Assembly: GCA_900320225.1 (NCBI GenBank)
Contig: ONRL01000042.1
Span: 1-53,824 of the forward strand
Length of the DNA stretch: 53,824 nucleotides
Origin: an uncultured Lentisphaerota bacterium
Lineage (GTDB): Bacteria; Verrucomicrobiota; Kiritimatiellia; RFP12; UBA1067
Direction: 5' to 3'
The position numbers and the translations under genes are program-made. Position 1 is the stretch's first letter; every line of letters starts with the position of its first letter. A model generated the notes under the pieces. That model did not search any database. It saw only the letters and a list, made by a program, of their open reading frames with translations, and was not told where the DNA came from. Below are positions 40,982-49,088 of the stretch, piece after piece.

Positions 40982-43900
40982 ATGGAACTGATCCTCGAAA
41001 AATCGCTGGTGCACCAGCAGAACGCCGTGGACGCGGTGGCGGACGTCTTTGCGGGCGTGCACATCGACCCTCCCGCCAAGTACTACGAGAATCCCGCCCT
41101 CAACTTGGCCGACAAGAAACTTATCGCGAACATCGCCGACGTGCAGGCCCGGCGCGGCGTTCCGGCGGAGATGCGCGGCGCGACGACCGTTCCGCACGCC
41201 TATCTGCCCTTGGACGTCAAGATGGAGACAGGCACGGGCAAGACGTATGTCTATACGAAGACGATCTTCGAGCTGCATCGACGGTATGGATTCAATAAGT
41301 TCATCGTCGCCGTGCCGTCGCTCGCCATCAAGGCGGGGACGGGGCAGTTTATGACGGACGGCGCGGCGCGGAAGCACTTTGCGGACGTGTGCGGGTACGA
41401 TACGACGCTCGACGTGCAGGTTCTGGAGGCGGCGAAGGCCGCGAAGAATTCGCGGCGCGAGGCGTTTCCGGCGGCAGTCTGGGAGTTCGTCAAGGCGACG
41501 AAGGAGGCGAAACGGCGGATTTCGGTGCTACTCGTGAACATGCAGCTTCTCTCCAACGCGAAGATGCTGGCGAAGGAATACGACTCGATGTTCGAGAACA
41601 TGCGGCGTCCGTTCGACGCGCTCCGTTCGACGCGTCCGATCGTCATCATCGACGAGCCGCACCGGTTCGAGCGGACGCAGGAGGCGTACAAGAAGATCGA
41701 GGCAGAGCTGCGTCCGCAGTGCGTCATCCGCTACGGCGCGACGTTTCCCGAACAGAGGCTTGGCGGGAAGAGGAAGCAGCCCAAGCCCAAGGACTACCGC
41801 AATCTCCTTTACGACCTCAACGCCTGCAAGGCGTTCAACGACGGACTCGTCAAGGGCATAACCAAGGAACATCTGGAAAGTCCGGAGGGAGGAGACGAGA
41901 TGATCCGGCTCATCTCGGCCGAGACGCGGCAGAGCGCGCGGTTCCAGCGCATCGTCAAGGGGAAGCCGACGAAGACGGTGGAAGTCAGGCAGGGCGACTC
42001 GCTGGGGATTGTCCACGAGGCGTTCGAGGGGATTGAAGTTACTGAAATCGGCGCGCGGGACGTCACGCTCTCGAACGGACTCGTCCGCAAGATGAACGAT
42101 CCGATCGCGGCGGGGCCGCATCTGCGGTCCTATCAAGACGGCATGATCCAGCTTGCGCTCGACAGGCATTTTGAGACGGAGCGCGAGAACTTCCGTCGCG
42201 GGACGAAAATCAAGACGCTTGCCCTGTTCTTCATCTCAGACATCCGTTCGTACCGCGATGCGGACGGGTATCTCCGGGAACGGTTCGAGTGTCATTTGAG
42301 GGAGCGCATTGAGAAGATGCTGGCGGAACTGACGCCCGGCGAGGAGGAATATCGGTCGTTCCTTGAGGCGAGCGCGGCGAATCTGTCACTCTGCCACGGC
42401 GGGTATTTCGCGGAGGACAAGACGGCGGCTGACGAGGCGACGGCCAAGGAGGTGGAGGAGATTCTATTCGGCAAAAAACAGCTGCTGTCGTTTAAGGACG
42501 ACGCGGGAAATTGGAATGTGCGGAGGTTTCTCTTTTCGAAGTGGACGCTGCGCGAGGGGTGGGACAATCCGAACGTCTTTACCATCGTCAAGCTCAGGTC
42601 GTGCGGCAGCGAAACGTCGCTTCTGCAGGAAGTCGGGCGCGGGTTGCGCCTTCCGGTGGACGAGAACGGGAACCGCGTGTCGGGGGAGGACTTCCGTCTC
42701 AACTACATCGTCGATTTCACCGAGGCGGATTTTGCCGAGCGGCTCGTGAGCCAGATCAACGGCGAGGTCGTCACGTTCACGGCCATCACGGAAGAGAAAC
42801 TTGTCGAAGCCGCGAAAAAGCGCGGTGTGACGGCGGACGATCTGTTTGACGAACTTAGGGCCAAAGGTTATATCGATCGCAAAATGAACATCCTCGACGG
42901 CAAGCAGGGAGCGCTCATAGCCGATTATCCCGAGTTCGGCGAGGGTGTGCGTCGCGGGGCGGTACGCGACCGCAACAAGAAGAAGGACGTGCATGTTAAG
43001 GTACGCAAGGACCAGTTTGCCGCGCTGCAGAAACTGTGGGAAGCCCTCAACCAGAGGTACATGCTCTTCTTCGAAGGGGAAACGGAGGAGATGTTGGAAA
43101 AGGCGTTGCCGTCCGTGTGGGAGAAGGACGTGTTCGCGGAAAGCACGCTCACGAGTAAATCGCAGACCGTCAAGACTGGTGCGGAGGGGTTGTCTGTCGT
43201 CGAAGGCACGTCGGCGCAATACCGCACGGAAAGACGGCTTGCCTACGGGGAATTCCTGAAGCGTCTCTTCGCTGCGACGCGTGTGCCGGTAAGGGTGCTG
43301 CACAAGTCGCTGTGCCGGTATGCGACGGCACACGGCGCACCCAATCCGGATTTGTTTACCGAGACGACCATCGTCAACTTCAAGAACGCGCTGGACGACT
43401 GGAAAGTCGAGAACCTGCAGGGGCGTATCCATTATGAACGTGCCGAAGTGCCGGTGGTGAAGACCGAACTCACGAACGCAGACGGAACGGTTGTTGCGGA
43501 GGTGTCGCAAGGGCGCATCGGGCGGCATCTTGCGGAGGGCGAACCGAGCGCGAAGTATCTCTACGACGCGAAGGCCTACGACTCGGATCTCGAGCTGGAG
43601 GACATCGGCTGCGACGAGATCGTGTCGCCCGACGTTGATTCTGTGACGGTTTACGGAAAGATTCCGACAAAGAGCGTGGCGATTCCGACGATTATGGGCG
43701 GCACGTACAGTCCCGACTTCATGTATGTCGTGAAGCGCAAAGGCGGCAAGAGCGAGCTCAATGTCGTCATCGAGGTCAAGGACGTGGACAAAGAGTCCGA
43801 TCTCCACAAGGGCGAGGACATGAAGATCAAGTGCGCAGAAGTGTTTTATGAGATGTTGCGCAAGGACGGCATCGACGTGCGCTACCAGAAGCAGTTGAAG

Positions 43901-44407
43901 AACCAGAAGCTCGCCGATATCATCGCGCAGGTGATGGAGAAAACTGACGTGGGCGTTGAAATCAGGGTCGACGTGCCTGAAAAAGTACGATTCAAGACCT
44001 ATCTCCCGTTTTATTCGGCCGTGGGGAAGTGCGGCCCTTTTGCGGATGGGCAAGAGGTTGTGCAGGACGGATGGGTGAAGGTCGAGGGGAAGGGGAGACT
44101 TGATGACGCGCAGTTTGTCGTGAAGACGGATGGCGTGTCGATGGAAGGGCTGATCGAGGACGGTTCCTATGCGCTTTTCCGCAAACTGGATGGTGACCTT
44201 GAGGGGAAGGTACTGCTTGTTCAGAGGCATGAAACGAGCGATCCGGAAACGGGTGGTGCCTATACGATCAAGAAGTTCATACGGAAGGGTGGGAAGGTGG
44301 TTCTCAAGGCGCGAAATCCGGAGATTGGGGACATTGTGCTGGAGAGTGACGCCGAGTACTCGACCAAGTACCGTGCAATCGCCGAGTTCAAGGGCATCAT
44401 TTCCTGA
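40982..44407 (+). CDS. Type III restriction subunit (Res) with C-terminal LexA/UmuD-like S24 domain
   Basis: This 1141-residue protein begins with an SF2 helicase: Walker A ETGTGKT (82-88), DEPH (224-227) instead of DEAH, and motif VI EVGRGLRLP (550-557). The nuclease follows with Asp 912 (YSPDF) and Glu 931-x-Lys 933 (IEVKD). After the normal Res end comes an extra domain of about 130 residues: LPFYSAVGKCGPF with Cys 1017-Gly 1018 where LexA has Ala-Gly and UmuD has Cys-Gly, then TDGVSMEG (Ser 1053, the SM of S24), ALFRKLDGDLEGKVLLV, YTIKKF (Lys 1097) and LKARNPEIGDIVL. These are the catalytic Ser/Lys dyad and strands of S24 self-cleaving proteases. DNA-damage-linked control of restriction is inferred. 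Confidence 0.92.
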   Translation: MELILEKSLVHQQNAVDAVADVFAGVHIDPPAKYYENPALNLADKKLIANIADVQARRGVPAEMRGATTVPHAYLPLDVKMETGTGKTYVYTKTIFELHRRYGFNKFIVAVPSLAIKAGTGQFMTDGAARKHFADVCGYDTTLDVQVLEAAKAAKNSRREAFPAAVWEFVKATKEAKRRISVLLVNMQLLSNAKMLAKEYDSMFENMRRPFDALRSTRPIVIIDEPHRFERTQEAYKKIEAELRPQCVIRYGATFPEQRLGGKRKQPKPKDYRNLLYDLNACKAFNDGLVKGITKEHLESPEGGDEMIRLISAETRQSARFQRIVKGKPTKTVEVRQGDSLGIVHEAFEGIEVTEIGARDVTLSNGLVRKMNDPIAAGPHLRSYQDGMIQLALDRHFETERENFRRGTKIKTLALFFISDIRSYRDADGYLRERFECHLRERIEKMLAELTPGEEEYRSFLEASAANLSLCHGGYFAEDKTAADEATAKEVEEILFGKKQLLSFKDDAGNWNVRRFLFSKWTLREGWDNPNVFTIVKLRSCGSETSLLQEVGRGLRLPVDENGNRVSGEDFRLNYIVDFTEADFAERLVSQINGEVVTFTAITEEKLVEAAKKRGVTADDLFDELRAKGYIDRKMNILDGKQGALIADYPEFGEGVRRGAVRDRNKKKDVHVKVRKDQFAALQKLWEALNQRYMLFFEGETEEMLEKALPSVWEKDVFAESTLTSKSQTVKTGAEGLSVVEGTSAQYRTERRLAYGEFLKRLFAATRVPVRVLHKSLCRYATAHGAPNPDLFTETTIVNFKNALDDWKVENLQGRIHYERAEVPVVKTELTNADGTVVAEVSQGRIGRHLAEGEPSAKYLYDAKAYDSDLELEDIGCDEIVSPDVDSVTVYGKIPTKSVAIPTIMGGTYSPDFMYVVKRKGGKSELNVVIEVKDVDKESDLHKGEDMKIKCAEVFYEMLRKDGIDVRYQKQLKNQKLADIIAQVMEKTDVGVEIRVDVPEKVRFKTYLPFYSAVGKCGPFADGQEVVQDGWVKVEGKGRLDDAQFVVKTDGVSMEGLIEDGSYALFRKLDGDLEGKVLLVQRHETSDPETGGAYTIKKFIRKGGKVVLKARNPEIGDIVLESDAEYSTKYRAIAEFKGIIS

Positions 44408-44447
44408 ATCGTGCTGCGATGGTGTGATGTATTCTTCGGACGAGGGT

Positions 44448-44585
44448 TCAGAAAGGATTCTCGACCTTGACGCCTGTGTACTCCATGTCGGAAACGTTGC
44501 GTGTGAGAACGGTCATGTCATGCGCGGCCGCGGTCGCTGCAATCTGGGCGTCAAGGTCTGGGCGCGACTTCCCCATGCGGTTCGT
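44448..44585 (-). pseudogene. Remnant of a PIN-domain (VapC/FitB-type) toxin
   Basis: In a different frame from the antitoxin, the minus strand encodes NRMGKSRPDLDAQIAATAAA...LTRNVSDMEYTGV and ends VENPF. This is the C-terminal third of a PIN ribonuclease, including the conserved Asp of LDAQIAATA and the TRN motif. The first 85 or so residues, with the other acidic residues, are absent: the antitoxin coding sequence runs straight into it, so about 250 bp were lost. Confidence 0.7.
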
Positions 44586-44827
44586 CCGCCCCTGCGCGTC
44601 CTTCTGGGTGGAATCAACGAGTCGAAGTCGATTGGCACGGGGCAGTCCATGAACGCCTCGGCAATGTTCTTTCTTGGTTCCGGGCTGATTTTCTCGCGGT
44701 ATGTCTCATACGAGATGATCACGACAAGGGGACGCCCGTGGCGGGTCACCACCTGCGGATGTCCCTTGGCCGCCGTCTCTGCGACGGCCGAAAACCTGTT
44801 CTTCGCATCTTGCAATGCCCAAGTCAT
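44513..44827 (-). CDS. Phd/YefM-type antitoxin, C-terminus running into toxin remnant
   Basis: The first 80 residues are a normal type II antitoxin: MTWALQDAKNRFSAVAETA, then PQVVTRHGRPLVVIISYETY (the DNA-binding Phd fold) and an acidic tail ending DFDSLIPPRR that would bind the toxin. From there the 104-residue frame reads through deleted toxin DNA in the wrong frame. The antitoxin could still fold and bind DNA. Without a toxin it is an orphan, perhaps kept because it neutralises a related toxin elsewhere. Confidence 0.82.
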   Translation of the reverse strand: MTWALQDAKNRFSAVAETAAKGHPQVVTRHGRPLVVIISYETYREKISPEPRKNIAEAFMDCPVPIDFDSLIPPRRTRRGGRTAWGSRAQTLTPRLQRPRPRMT

Positions 44828-44988
44828 TTGTCCTCCGTTCTGCCTGTCGGGCCAATTGTTTTATCTAGTCTGTCTAGCCGAGATCACCTTATCAAATTCC
44901 CCATTGTCTCGTCAAGCACAAGAATTCTTCTTTACATCGGTATTTTCACTTGAAAGTTTTTCCCCTTGTGCGTGGGGCGAAGTTATGG

Positions 44989-44994
44989 CATAAT
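44989..44994 (+). promoter_or_regulatory. -10 box of the PATR operon
   Basis: CATAAT ends 6 nt before a GTG (45001) that is in frame with the PATR gene; an ATG with a Shine-Dalgarno site follows at 45055. Confidence 0.4.
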
Positions 44995-45054
44995 AAGCGC
45001 GTGAAAATCACCCTAGGAAACAAAAACAGTAAGTTGGCAAGGAAGATGGCGACA

Positions 45055-47244
45055 ATGAAGAAAGCGGCTGTTTTAGGCAGGGCGCGCAAGTTGGCGCTCG
45101 TCTTGGCGTGCGGAATGGCGTTTGTCGCGCAGGGGCGTGACTTGATCTGGGTCGGCGGCGCGGAAGGCGCGGATGCCAAGAAGTGGGATCTCACGACCTT
45201 GAACTGGCGCGTCGCGGGCGACGAGACGCGGACGCCCGTCGCGTTCGAGTCGGGCGACAACGTGCTCTTCGACGACACGGCCACGTCGTTTGACGTTTAC
45301 ATGATGCAGGTCGCGGAACCAAATAATCAACTTCAGTACAACATCGGGAATGTCGTATTCTCGAACGACGTGAACAACTATTCGTGGCAAGTATTTACAG
45401 ATACCTGGACGCAGGCGCGCGGCGCGATGGGAACTGTCGACAAGTGGGGCGACGCCGACCTGACCATCAAGTCGCGTTTCGACAACCCAGGCGACTTCAC
45501 CTGCCACGGCGGCAGAGTCATTTCGGCCACAGGGAGCTGGTGGGTCGGAGAATACCGCAGCACGTTGGGATCTTTGCACAATACGCGATCGGTGACGTTT
45601 CTTCCCGGAACGGCCCTAAGGGTGACGGCAAATGCCCTGTTCGGCGCTCCAGGCTCGGCCTCCTCGGTGTCGATTCTCTTCAACGGCGCCGCCATCGACC
45701 TGCAGGGACAGCAGGCATTCCCGATCGTCACGTTCACGAATTGCCCGTCGTTCTTCGCAAAGGGCGGTAACCTCTGTTTCTGGCGGAACGCTTATTTCCG
45801 TGGGCATGGCTTGGCACCGCATGTCCTTGCGGGGGACAACTATCTTCTGGCTTTCAACCGGGCTATTGACCTTGGCAACTCGATGTCCAGTACGATCCAT
45901 GTGGACGACCTGACGGGCGACGGTGTCACGGTCGACGGCCAAGATGACCTGATCGTTTCAAACAAACTGGGGTGCGTCGTGGCACCCAGCAACGGCTCGT
46001 ATCCGTGTGAGACTTCCTTCCGCAAGACCGGCAAGGGGACCATGGTGCTGGCCAATTCGAAGTACAGCGACGCGACAGGCGATGTTGAGGTGGCCGAAGG
46101 CAAGCTCGTGATCTGCGGGCAGGCTCAAGGTCTTGGCCTGACGGCGTCAAATTGGCTTCACACGGCGATAGGGGCTGTGGCGGGCACGCGTACGCGCACG
46201 GTCACGGTCAGAAAGGATGGAACCCTTGAAATCCTCAAACGGAATACCGAATCTCCATTTGGTTGCCTGAACACGCCGCAGGAATGGAACTTGCTCATAG
46301 ACGGCGGCACGCTCGTTCTGGGCGAGGAGACCCTTGCGAATTTCGGCTGCCTGACGCTGAAGGATGCGACGTTCCAGTACACCAAGGGCCCGTCGTCCGG
46401 CTGGTTCCCGTCGTGGGGCGCGTTCACCATTGCGCAGAAGCTGGCGTTCGACGGCTCGACGCCGTACGACCTGTCGGTACCCGCACATACGGGATTGCGC
46501 GACATCCCGTACCTGACGCTGGGCTTTACGCTATCCAGCGAGAAGGGCGACGAGCCGGTCAAGCCGGCGTGGCCGCACCTCACGAACCTCTGGACGGTCG
46601 TTGATTTCGACGTGACGGACATCACGAAGGATTCGGAGACGGACGCCACGATCCGTCTGCCGATCCGCAACATGGTGAACATGAGCTATCCCGACTACAA
46701 CAACACGAAGATCAACGGCTACACGTACAACCCGTGGCAGTGGTGTTATTTCCAGGGCGGTATCCGCAAGACGGGGGCGGGCACGCTGTGCCTGAACGGC
46801 GCGATCAGCTACACGCATACGACGGAAGTCGCGGGCGGGGCGCTTCTGGTGGACAGCTCCCTCGCCACGTCGAGCGGCGTGACGATTGATTCCGGCGCGT
46901 GGCTGGGCGGCACGGGAACGGTCTCGACCGTGACCGTAAAGGATGGCGGCGGGTTCATCTGCTACGCGGGGCGCAATACGGCGAAGCCCCTGCGCGTGCC
47001 GTCGCTGACGGCGGAAGGCGACGTGGTGGTGCGCGTGGCGAATCCGGACGGGCGAGAGGCGACCGATTTCCGTCAGCCGGTTCTGCAGCTCACGGCGAAG
47101 CCGGCCTCGGTGGATTTCCAGAACTGGCGCGTCTCGTACGATGGCGAGGAGGATCACGGACGTTCCTTCAGTTTCCGCTATGATCCAGGTACGGGCGTTG
47201 TCTCCGCGTTTTACTCCGGTGGTACGATGGTGATCTTTAGGTGA
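45055..47244 (+). CDS. Exported beta-helix protein with autotransporter-associated (PATR) repeats
   Basis: A 729-residue protein with a signal peptide (MKKAAVLGRARKLALVLACGMAFVAQG) and a long beta-rich passenger. PATR-type repeats include FRKTGKGTMVLANSKYSD...VAEGKLVI and IRKTGAGTLCLNGAISYT...VAGGALLV. The beginning (DLIWVGGAEGADAKKWD) is typical of this secreted group. No outer-membrane barrel is present. ATG 45055 was chosen because GGAAG lies 9 nt upstream. An in-frame GTG at 45001, 6 nt after the -10 box, would add 18 residues as a leaderless start. It is the first gene of a three-gene exported-protein operon; the next starts 4 nt after its stop. Its role is probably adhesive or structural. 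Confidence 0.82.
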   Translation: MKKAAVLGRARKLALVLACGMAFVAQGRDLIWVGGAEGADAKKWDLTTLNWRVAGDETRTPVAFESGDNVLFDDTATSFDVYMMQVAEPNNQLQYNIGNVVFSNDVNNYSWQVFTDTWTQARGAMGTVDKWGDADLTIKSRFDNPGDFTCHGGRVISATGSWWVGEYRSTLGSLHNTRSVTFLPGTALRVTANALFGAPGSASSVSILFNGAAIDLQGQQAFPIVTFTNCPSFFAKGGNLCFWRNAYFRGHGLAPHVLAGDNYLLAFNRAIDLGNSMSSTIHVDDLTGDGVTVDGQDDLIVSNKLGCVVAPSNGSYPCETSFRKTGKGTMVLANSKYSDATGDVEVAEGKLVICGQAQGLGLTASNWLHTAIGAVAGTRTRTVTVRKDGTLEILKRNTESPFGCLNTPQEWNLLIDGGTLVLGEETLANFGCLTLKDATFQYTKGPSSGWFPSWGAFTIAQKLAFDGSTPYDLSVPAHTGLRDIPYLTLGFTLSSEKGDEPVKPAWPHLTNLWTVVDFDVTDITKDSETDATIRLPIRNMVNMSYPDYNNTKINGYTYNPWQWCYFQGGIRKTGAGTLCLNGAISYTHTTEVAGGALLVDSSLATSSGVTIDSGAWLGGTGTVSTVTVKDGGGFICYAGRNTAKPLRVPSLTAEGDVVVRVANPDGREATDFRQPVLQLTAKPASVDFQNWRVSYDGEEDHGRSFSFRYDPGTGVVSAFYSGGTMVIFR

Positions 47245-47248
47245 TGAG

Positions 47249-49063
47249 ATGAAAGTGCCGTATCTCCATACAGCGGCTTTGTCCGTCCTTTCCGTTGCGG
47301 CAGTGTCGTCGGCCTGTTGGGCGGGGCCGGTGGACTTGGCGTCCATCTACGCCCCCGAGGTGGTGGCGGTGCAGCCGATCTACGCGGTGCACGACCTGTG
47401 CCGGACGGCGGACGGCGAGATCCGCCACTACGGCTGGCAGATGGTGAAGGGGAAGAAGCGTCGCGTCTACATCGCCTCGCGCGACGAGGGGCTGAGCTGG
47501 AAGACCTTCCTGGCGGAAGACGACGAGGCGGGCTACATGGAGAAAAGCCCGGAGAGCGGCGACTGGATCGGCTTTGGGACGGAGGCGCACGTGCCCGGAC
47601 GCGAGCCGCGCCGCCTCGCCGTGCTGCGGTCGAAGGTCGGTCCGGGCGATCCAAATCCCGCGCGCACGCCGTTTCCGTGGGACAAGCATTTCGTGCGGCA
47701 GCTTTTCCACATGAAGACGCGCGCACGCTGGATTGCGGCCCTGTCGGACGTGCGGTGCGTCGGCACGGAATGCTACCACAGCGCCGTGGCGTGGTCGGAC
47801 GACGACGGCCGCACGTGGAAGCGCGTGCAGATCGCGCCCGTGAAGGGCGTCGCGCGCCTGCATCCCGGCGACAAGCGTCCGCACTGGTTCAACGACGGCT
47901 GCGAGCCGACGGTGGTGGAGCTGAAGGACGGCACGCTGTGGATGGGCGTGCGCACGAGCGGCGAGCACCATGCATTCTACACTTCGAAGGACGGCGGCGA
48001 GACCTGGAGCGAGGGAACGCCGCATCCCGCGTTCTGGGCGGCGAACACGATGCCGTATCTGTTCCGTCTGTCGGACGGACGGCTGCTCTTCATCTGGAAC
48101 AACACCGCGATGCTGCCGACGCGCGACCTCTCCGAGTACCCGGAACTGGGCGAGGGCGAGCGGTCCGGGCAGTGGGAGACCGTGTTCACGAACCGGGACG
48201 CGCTGCACGCGGCCATCTCGGACGACGACGGAAAGACCTGGAAGGGTTTCCGCGAGATCGCCCTCAACGACATCCGCAACGCGAGCGACTTCCGCGAGCT
48301 GGGCAACGACCCCGCGCAGGAGCACGACAAGAGCGTCCACCAGACGCAGGCGCTGGAGCTGCCCGGCGGCAAGGTGCTGCTCGCCTACGGGCAGAACGCC
48401 GCCGCGCGGCGGATGGTGATCTTCGATCCCGACTGGCTGCTCGAGGCGTCGCGCGAGGAGGATTTCCGCACGGGGCTCGGCAACCTCTCGAACCACCTCT
48501 ACGTGCGGTCGCTCTCCGGCGGCTGGCGCGGCTGGGCCGGGCATTGCGCCTGGAACCGCATGCCGGGTGCCACGCTTGTGCGCGACCCGGACACCGACAG
48601 CCCGCCGCCCGGCGCGAAGCGGAGCGTCCGCGAGGTGCTGCAACTGGCGCGCGTGCGCGATCCGCGCCTCGTCTCGGAGCGGCAGGGCGTGGCGTGGAAC
48701 TTCCCCGCGGCGCGCAAGGGCACCGTGACGGTGGAGTGCCGCCGCGTCGGAGCCGGTTTCCGCCTGACGCTGGCCGACCACTGGATGAACCCCTGCGACG
48801 AGGTCGGTCCGGCGCGCAGTCCCTTCAGCGTCGCCATTTCCGAGAAGGAACTGCCGGACCGCGCATGGCATGCGCTCACAGCCGCGTGGGATGAAGACGC
48901 CGGAGAGGTGACGCTCGCGGTGGACGGCAAGACGCTGGGCCGTTATCCGCTCGCGTCGTTGCCGCCTTTCGGCCTCTCCTATCTCCATCTTCAGACGCTT
49001 GCCGACGCGCCGGACGCGGAAGGCACCTATTTCCGCCGTTTCGCGGCGAAAGCTGAATTGTAG
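47249..49063 (+). CDS. Exported Asp-box (sialidase-like) beta-propeller protein
   Basis: A 604-residue protein with a signal peptide (first about 25 residues) and at least four Asp-box motifs (SRDEGLSWKTF, SDDDGRTWKRV, SKDGGETWSEG, SDDDGKTWKGF), which mark the blades of a six-bladed sialidase-fold propeller. A C-terminal LamG-like sandwich (about residues 480-600; WHALTAAWDEDAGEVTLAVDGK) may bind glycans. Sialidase-type activity is possible, but I could not identify the full Arg triad, so other glycoside activities or pure binding remain open. It is the second gene of the operon. Confidence 0.83.
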   Translation: MKVPYLHTAALSVLSVAAVSSACWAGPVDLASIYAPEVVAVQPIYAVHDLCRTADGEIRHYGWQMVKGKKRRVYIASRDEGLSWKTFLAEDDEAGYMEKSPESGDWIGFGTEAHVPGREPRRLAVLRSKVGPGDPNPARTPFPWDKHFVRQLFHMKTRARWIAALSDVRCVGTECYHSAVAWSDDDGRTWKRVQIAPVKGVARLHPGDKRPHWFNDGCEPTVVELKDGTLWMGVRTSGEHHAFYTSKDGGETWSEGTPHPAFWAANTMPYLFRLSDGRLLFIWNNTAMLPTRDLSEYPELGEGERSGQWETVFTNRDALHAAISDDDGKTWKGFREIALNDIRNASDFRELGNDPAQEHDKSVHQTQALELPGGKVLLAYGQNAAARRMVIFDPDWLLEASREEDFRTGLGNLSNHLYVRSLSGGWRGWAGHCAWNRMPGATLVRDPDTDSPPPGAKRSVREVLQLARVRDPRLVSERQGVAWNFPAARKGTVTVECRRVGAGFRLTLADHWMNPCDEVGPARSPFSVAISEKELPDRAWHALTAAWDEDAGEVTLAVDGKTLGRYPLASLPPFGLSYLHLQTLADAPDAEGTYFRRFAAKAEL

Positions 49064-49088
49064 TAAACCTAAGTGAAGGAACTGGATC

